Part shown: piece after piece, positions 60,035 to 64,000 of the stretch
Layout: each line of letters begins with the position of its first letter
Position numbering within the stretch: position 1 is the stretch's first letter
Source of the DNA: Paragordius varius
Lineage: Eukaryota; Nematomorpha
DNA length: 64,000 nt
Assembly: GCA_964247055.1 (NCBI GenBank)
Contig: OZ176052.1
Coordinates: 12,586,001-12,650,000, forward strand
Reading direction: 5' to 3'
Made by a program: the position numbers and the translations under genes
The notes under the pieces: generated by a model
Seen by the model: the letters and a program-made list of their open reading frames with translations, nothing else
What the model was told of the DNA's origin: nothing
The model's database searches: none

Positions 60035-62786
60035 ATGCTTAAACTTTTTCGGTAATTCAAAGCTAAAAATTTTACAAAAAACCTATTTATTCTAAATTTA
60101 TTGCTTAATACACAGTGTACACAAAAAATGTATTGATAAAATAAATTATTCTGACAAAAATTATACTAGAATCACATCTTATGAATGATAGAACAGTGTT
60201 TTTTGCATTTTTATGGTAATTGATCCCAATCTGAAAATGGCAATATTTAGGCGCATTTGCTAATTTTTTTGGAAGCTAAGCTTCAAAGAAATCATTTAAT
60301 CTTATACTATATTTAAATAGCAAAATTTTGATATAAATTTTTACATATAAGCTCCTAAAATTGGTCTTTATTAAAACGCGAAAAAGCCCAGTTTATACGA
60401 CAATAATTTTTATTAAGGTATATTATAATATCAAAAACAATATTCTCCAAAAAAATCCATACTTGCAAAATTAATTTGGTGATTAGTATTTTAGGTTAAA
60501 TAAATTTTAGGACATAGGTCTCCAACATAAATATCTTCGCGGCTGCTTTACTAATTTTTGGCTTTTTAAATTTCATTTAGAACACAATTTTGTATGTCAT
60601 ATCTTCTGAATATCTTAAATTTATTGAAATCTAATTTTTTATATTTTAACATTTTTTAGAGCACGTTTGCATACCGAAAAAAGCGTGTTGGACATCCTTG
60701 AAGATATTAAACAACTTTTAATATAATTCGATGCTGAACATTTATCTTAGAATTTGGATTAAAGCTCATCTATTTTAAAAAAAGTATCCCAATTTTAATA
60801 TAATTTTTTTATTATCCACATATTAAAAAATCAACTGAAAAATATCGGTTTTTTTGCGTTTATTTTGGAAATGGTCATTTTGGACAAGACCAAAATATGA
60901 GAATTTCAAAGCCCACATCCAAAAATTAACATTTTATAAAAATAGTTTGTTGCTTTAAATATATTATATGATATATTATAATATATTTTGATGTAATGTA
61001 AGGAATGACGGTGGAAAAAATACGTATTCCCGACATTATCCGTTTAAAATTAAATCTAAAAAATTTTTATTTTGCAATAATGATTATATAAATATATGCA
61101 TGAGTTTTATCGATAGTAAAACCAAATGTGATGTAATATCTAAACATTATTTAATTTGATACACAAAGCTTTTAATATTTGCAGCTAAAATAGCTGCTTT
61201 GGGTGGTGCGGTTCTAAATTTGGGCACAACAAGAAAAAAATTAAGCTATCAAGCGATGCTTTGGTCAGTTTAAGAATATTACCAAAACTCTCAATTGAAC
61301 ACGCTCTATTGAGCGATCGACTTGATGACCCTTAAGTAAATATAATGTTGATTATGGATACTGGAACTATAAGGATATTATAAAGTCTAAATAAAGAAAA
61401 TAAAAACACACTAAGCCAATATTCTTCTTCTATGCTGGGATTGGACACATCGAACCGACAAAAGAATGGCTATTTGGTTGCGTCGGATTCTCCAAAAACC
61501 ATTTTTTCAAAAGCTGTTTTGTTTTCACCTATATTTTTTGAAAGGACTATGGCTGGCAAAAGCATCAGTTATTTGTATTTTAAGCTTTAGCTATGTAAGG
61601 GACTGTTGGCCTTAGATGTTTTAATTCGATGCCAACGACTTAAAATCTGGGATAACCAATGGATTAAATTATTTACCATTAATTGGAGTAGGTTTTAAGT
61701 TATTTATTTCTTTGATAAGTTGTTTCAATTTTTTTTAGCAACCTTGCCGGTCATAACAAGCAAAACCAACGTTAGGATTTGAGATAAAATTATTTCACGA
61801 GCATAGGAATATATCAAATAATAAATGTTATTTGGTGCATTACGTTTGCGTTGATATAATAAAGGTTTTAAATTATTCATTTGAGAATCCAAAATATTTT
61901 TAGGAAGCTGTCTACTAATTGGGGTAAAGCGGGAAACACTCCTCGAGCCTATTTTTGTTAGAAATATACAATCTTAACTCTATATTTCTTATGGTGGTAA
62001 ACAGTTTAACATCTGAGAGCGTTACAAATTGGTGATATTAAATTTCACACAAATTAATGACTTATTTAGTGTTGAGTTACGACCGTCTACACTCTACAAT
62101 TCGACCGGTAAAACATCATGGCATTGGATAATATAGAAAAATTAGCAAAACTAAGATCTATACGTACAGAGATATGGTAACGTGAATTTCATATTATATA
62201 AAGGGGTGTTGCACACAATGCCAATTATCCATTAAGAGCCAGCATGGTTATATTGAGAGTCGCAGTCGGGACAAGAAAATTTTTGCAACCAAATAAAATT
62301 TCGCTACGAAGATATCCAACCTCGGTTATAAACCATGTGACGCTTCCAATCATATCAGTACGCTCTAGAATGGGGATAAAATAGGGATTTAGCGTTAAAC
62401 AAACATTGCTACCATCGATGAATTTAACATATCTATATGGAGTTGAAATTTTGAATGGATCAACACAAAAGTGGAATGTCCCAAAATACCAATCACACTA
62501 TTTATTGGTAAAAGAAACAAGAATAAAATATATTTCAAGTTCATTCGAAGTTAAACATTATAAATGTATAAATTCAATTCGTTTATTTAGTTGTTGAGTG
62601 ATATTAGACATTTATTAGTATTTCGCTAATAGGAGATTTTTGAAATTCAGGACAAGTCTCTTCCTGAAATAATGCTATAATTAAAAATATAAGAAACGGA
62701 TTTCCATTAATACAATAAATGACCGCTGAGTGTTTTTCCAAACATTTGTATACCAACTGTCTCGTGATGTTCACCAAAAATATTTA
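60035..62786. other. Unrecognised repeat-like DNA
   Basis: No intact gene. A CCAACATAAATATCTTCGCG / GTGTTGGACATCC pair near 60513-60705 resembles hAT-like termini. The right end of the 29-kb TIR element recurs near 60930. Between 61180 and 62420 there are short plus-strand frames with less AT-biased composition, such as KIAALGGAVLNLGTTRKK at 61190 and IGHIEPTKEWLFGCVGFS at 61440, the latter faintly like an ISXO2/Merlin transposase. They are broken by stops, so this may be a decayed transposon; the family is not established. Confidence 0.4.
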
Positions 62787-63838
62787 TCTATATATTTATA
62801 AAAATGGAAAATGCTGGCTTTGTGATCTGGTATAGAAAAACCGGTAGACCAATTCAAATCCAAACTTCGAAAAAATATAATCATTAATGAATGCCCCGAC
62901 AATAGCTTCGCCCTTTTTTTGAAATAGGCCCCCAGTTCGGGTCCACCCCGTGTGAAAAACGGTTTTTTTGAACAGAAGTCCATAGAAATCGTCTTTGAGA
63001 CAATTTTCTGGAGAACGCGTTGGTCCATTCTATTTCAAATATGATTTTTGTTTACTTATTTTTGATTGCGCCGAACATAGTCGAGTCACTTTTTTGATTT
63101 AGGCCCTCTTTTTACCCCCTCCCCCCGTAAAATGCCATTTTTTTCAAAAAACAAAGTCCACAAAAATAATTTTTTGATTGTATTTTTTTGCCCAAGGTAT
63201 GAATGAGACTGTAATTTAATAAGGATTTTTCGTATTCCCTGTTAAAAGGCAAAAATTTTAGTCCGTTTCTTTGATGATAGCTGCTGGGTAAGGAGCTACC
63301 CGCTAAAAACTGATTTTTCATGTAATTTTGTGATCTGTTTCCGGAAAACCGGTGAACCCAATCAAATCCAAATATCGAAAAAATATAATCATTAATGAAT
63401 GCCCCGACAATAGCTTCGCCCTTTTTTGGAATTAGGTCCCCAGTTCGGGCCTACCCCGTGTGAAAAATGGGTTAAGTCAATTTTTTGGAGAACGTGTTGG
63501 ACCATTCAATTTCAAATATGATTTTTGTTTACTTATTTTTGATCGCGCTAACATAGTCGACTCACTTTTTTGATTTAGGCCCTCTTTTTACCCGCTACCC
63601 CCGTCAAAAGCCATTTTTTGACAAAACAAAGTCCACAAAAATAATTTTTTAAATCTATTTTTCCCCAAGTAAACAATATATTAGTATGAATGCACCGTTT
63701 TAAAATTCCTATAAAATCATATTTAAATAATGTTTCGAAATAATCCACATATGTGGATCATTTTATTGTCCCTTATTTCAAATAGCCCCCCCACCCCCCA
63801 GAAGTCCGAAGGACTTCCTCGCACGAGATTTACGCTAG
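62787..63838. mobile_element. Helitron-like non-autonomous element, copy 3
   Basis: It starts TC after an A (A|TCTATATATTTATAAAAATG), then TTTGTGATCTG and the same head as copies 1 and 2. A second partial head unit begins near 63326 (TTTTGTGATCTGTTTCCGG), so two units are in tandem. The 3' side has the hairpin GAAGTCCGAAGGACTTC (7-bp stem, GAA loop) near 63801-63817, and CTAG at 63835-63838 followed by T. A 5' TC, a 3' hairpin, terminal CTRR and insertion between A and T are the known Helitron rules. There is no coding capacity. Confidence 0.62.
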
Positions 63839-63861
63839 TTCACTTATAAATATTAAATGTA

Positions 63862-64000
63862 ATATCTTATTTACATTTCAAATTCACCTTTGAACAATTT
63901 AAATTTCCCTTAAACTAAATTATATGTTTTTTAAAATTAAAAATTACCTGTATTTTGATAAATTTTAAAAAAATAAAATTTTGTTTAAAATTAAAATAAT
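63862..64000. mobile_element. MITE with 21-bp repeats, copy d (cut by window end)
   Basis: It reads TTTACATTTCAAATTCACCT then TTGAACAATTTAAATT. The shared internal part (TTATATGTTTTTTAAAATTA, AAATTACCTGTATTTTGATA) follows copy a closely. It continues beyond the window and abuts the 3' end of the Helitron-like element. Confidence 0.65.

Overview
The window is AT-rich nuclear DNA from a small-bodied animal (metazoan). It carries seven protein genes that I can rebuild from spliced exons. These include families known mainly from animals: a CABIT-domain protein, a rhodopsin-like receptor pair and a Fuseless-like membrane protein. An animal-type three-domain mitochondrial PRORP, an AMPK alpha subunit and a kinesin-13 are also present. 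Introns follow GT-AG and range from 21 nt to about 2.5 kb. Three consecutive introns of 21, 23 and 26 nt in the AMPK gene point to a lineage with extremely short spliceosomal introns. Dicyemids and orthonectids are known for reduced introns and genomes, so such a lineage is a reasonable guess, but that is inference.

Layout. An intronless GPCR lies on the minus strand at 414-1832. From 1833 to 8311 there is no recognisable gene, only a foldback and a hAT-like MITE with an 8-bp target duplication. A two-exon CABIT gene runs on plus (8312-11317); its last exon forms the start of a roughly 1.1-kb imperfect palindrome. A 1.7-kb hAT-type element (12752-14457) encloses a degenerate dimeric repeat. 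A second GPCR (minus, 16919-20363) has a 2.2-kb intron holding a decayed mariner transposase. Divergent from it is a three-exon Fuseless-like gene (plus, 20892-23644). This converges at 89 bp on the six-exon PRORP gene (minus, 23734-27111).

From 27.1 to 34 kb the DNA is repeats: a TIR element, a Helitron-like dimeric repeat ending in a hairpin plus CTAG, and a 1-kb TA-flanked element rich in AAGTCAAG-type motifs. The AMPK alpha gene (plus, 34003-42858, 17 exons, 633 codons) and the kinesin-13 gene (minus, 43680-58370, 30 exons, about 1287 codons) converge tail to tail. The kinesin has a very long Asn/Gln/Ser/Thr-rich N-terminal region encoded by a run of symmetric phase-1 exons. The last 5.6 kb holds two TTAA-flanked MITEs, unrecognised sequence, a Helitron-like element and a truncated minisatellite-bearing MITE.

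The genes do not form an operon or pathway. AMPK (energy sensing), PRORP (mitochondrial tRNA 5' processing), kinesin-13 (microtubule depolymerisation), and the receptor and synaptic membrane proteins are ordinary neighbours in a repeat-rich genome. Exon joins were chosen by splice-site dinucleotides, matching phase and family similarity recalled from memory. No alignment or search was run.
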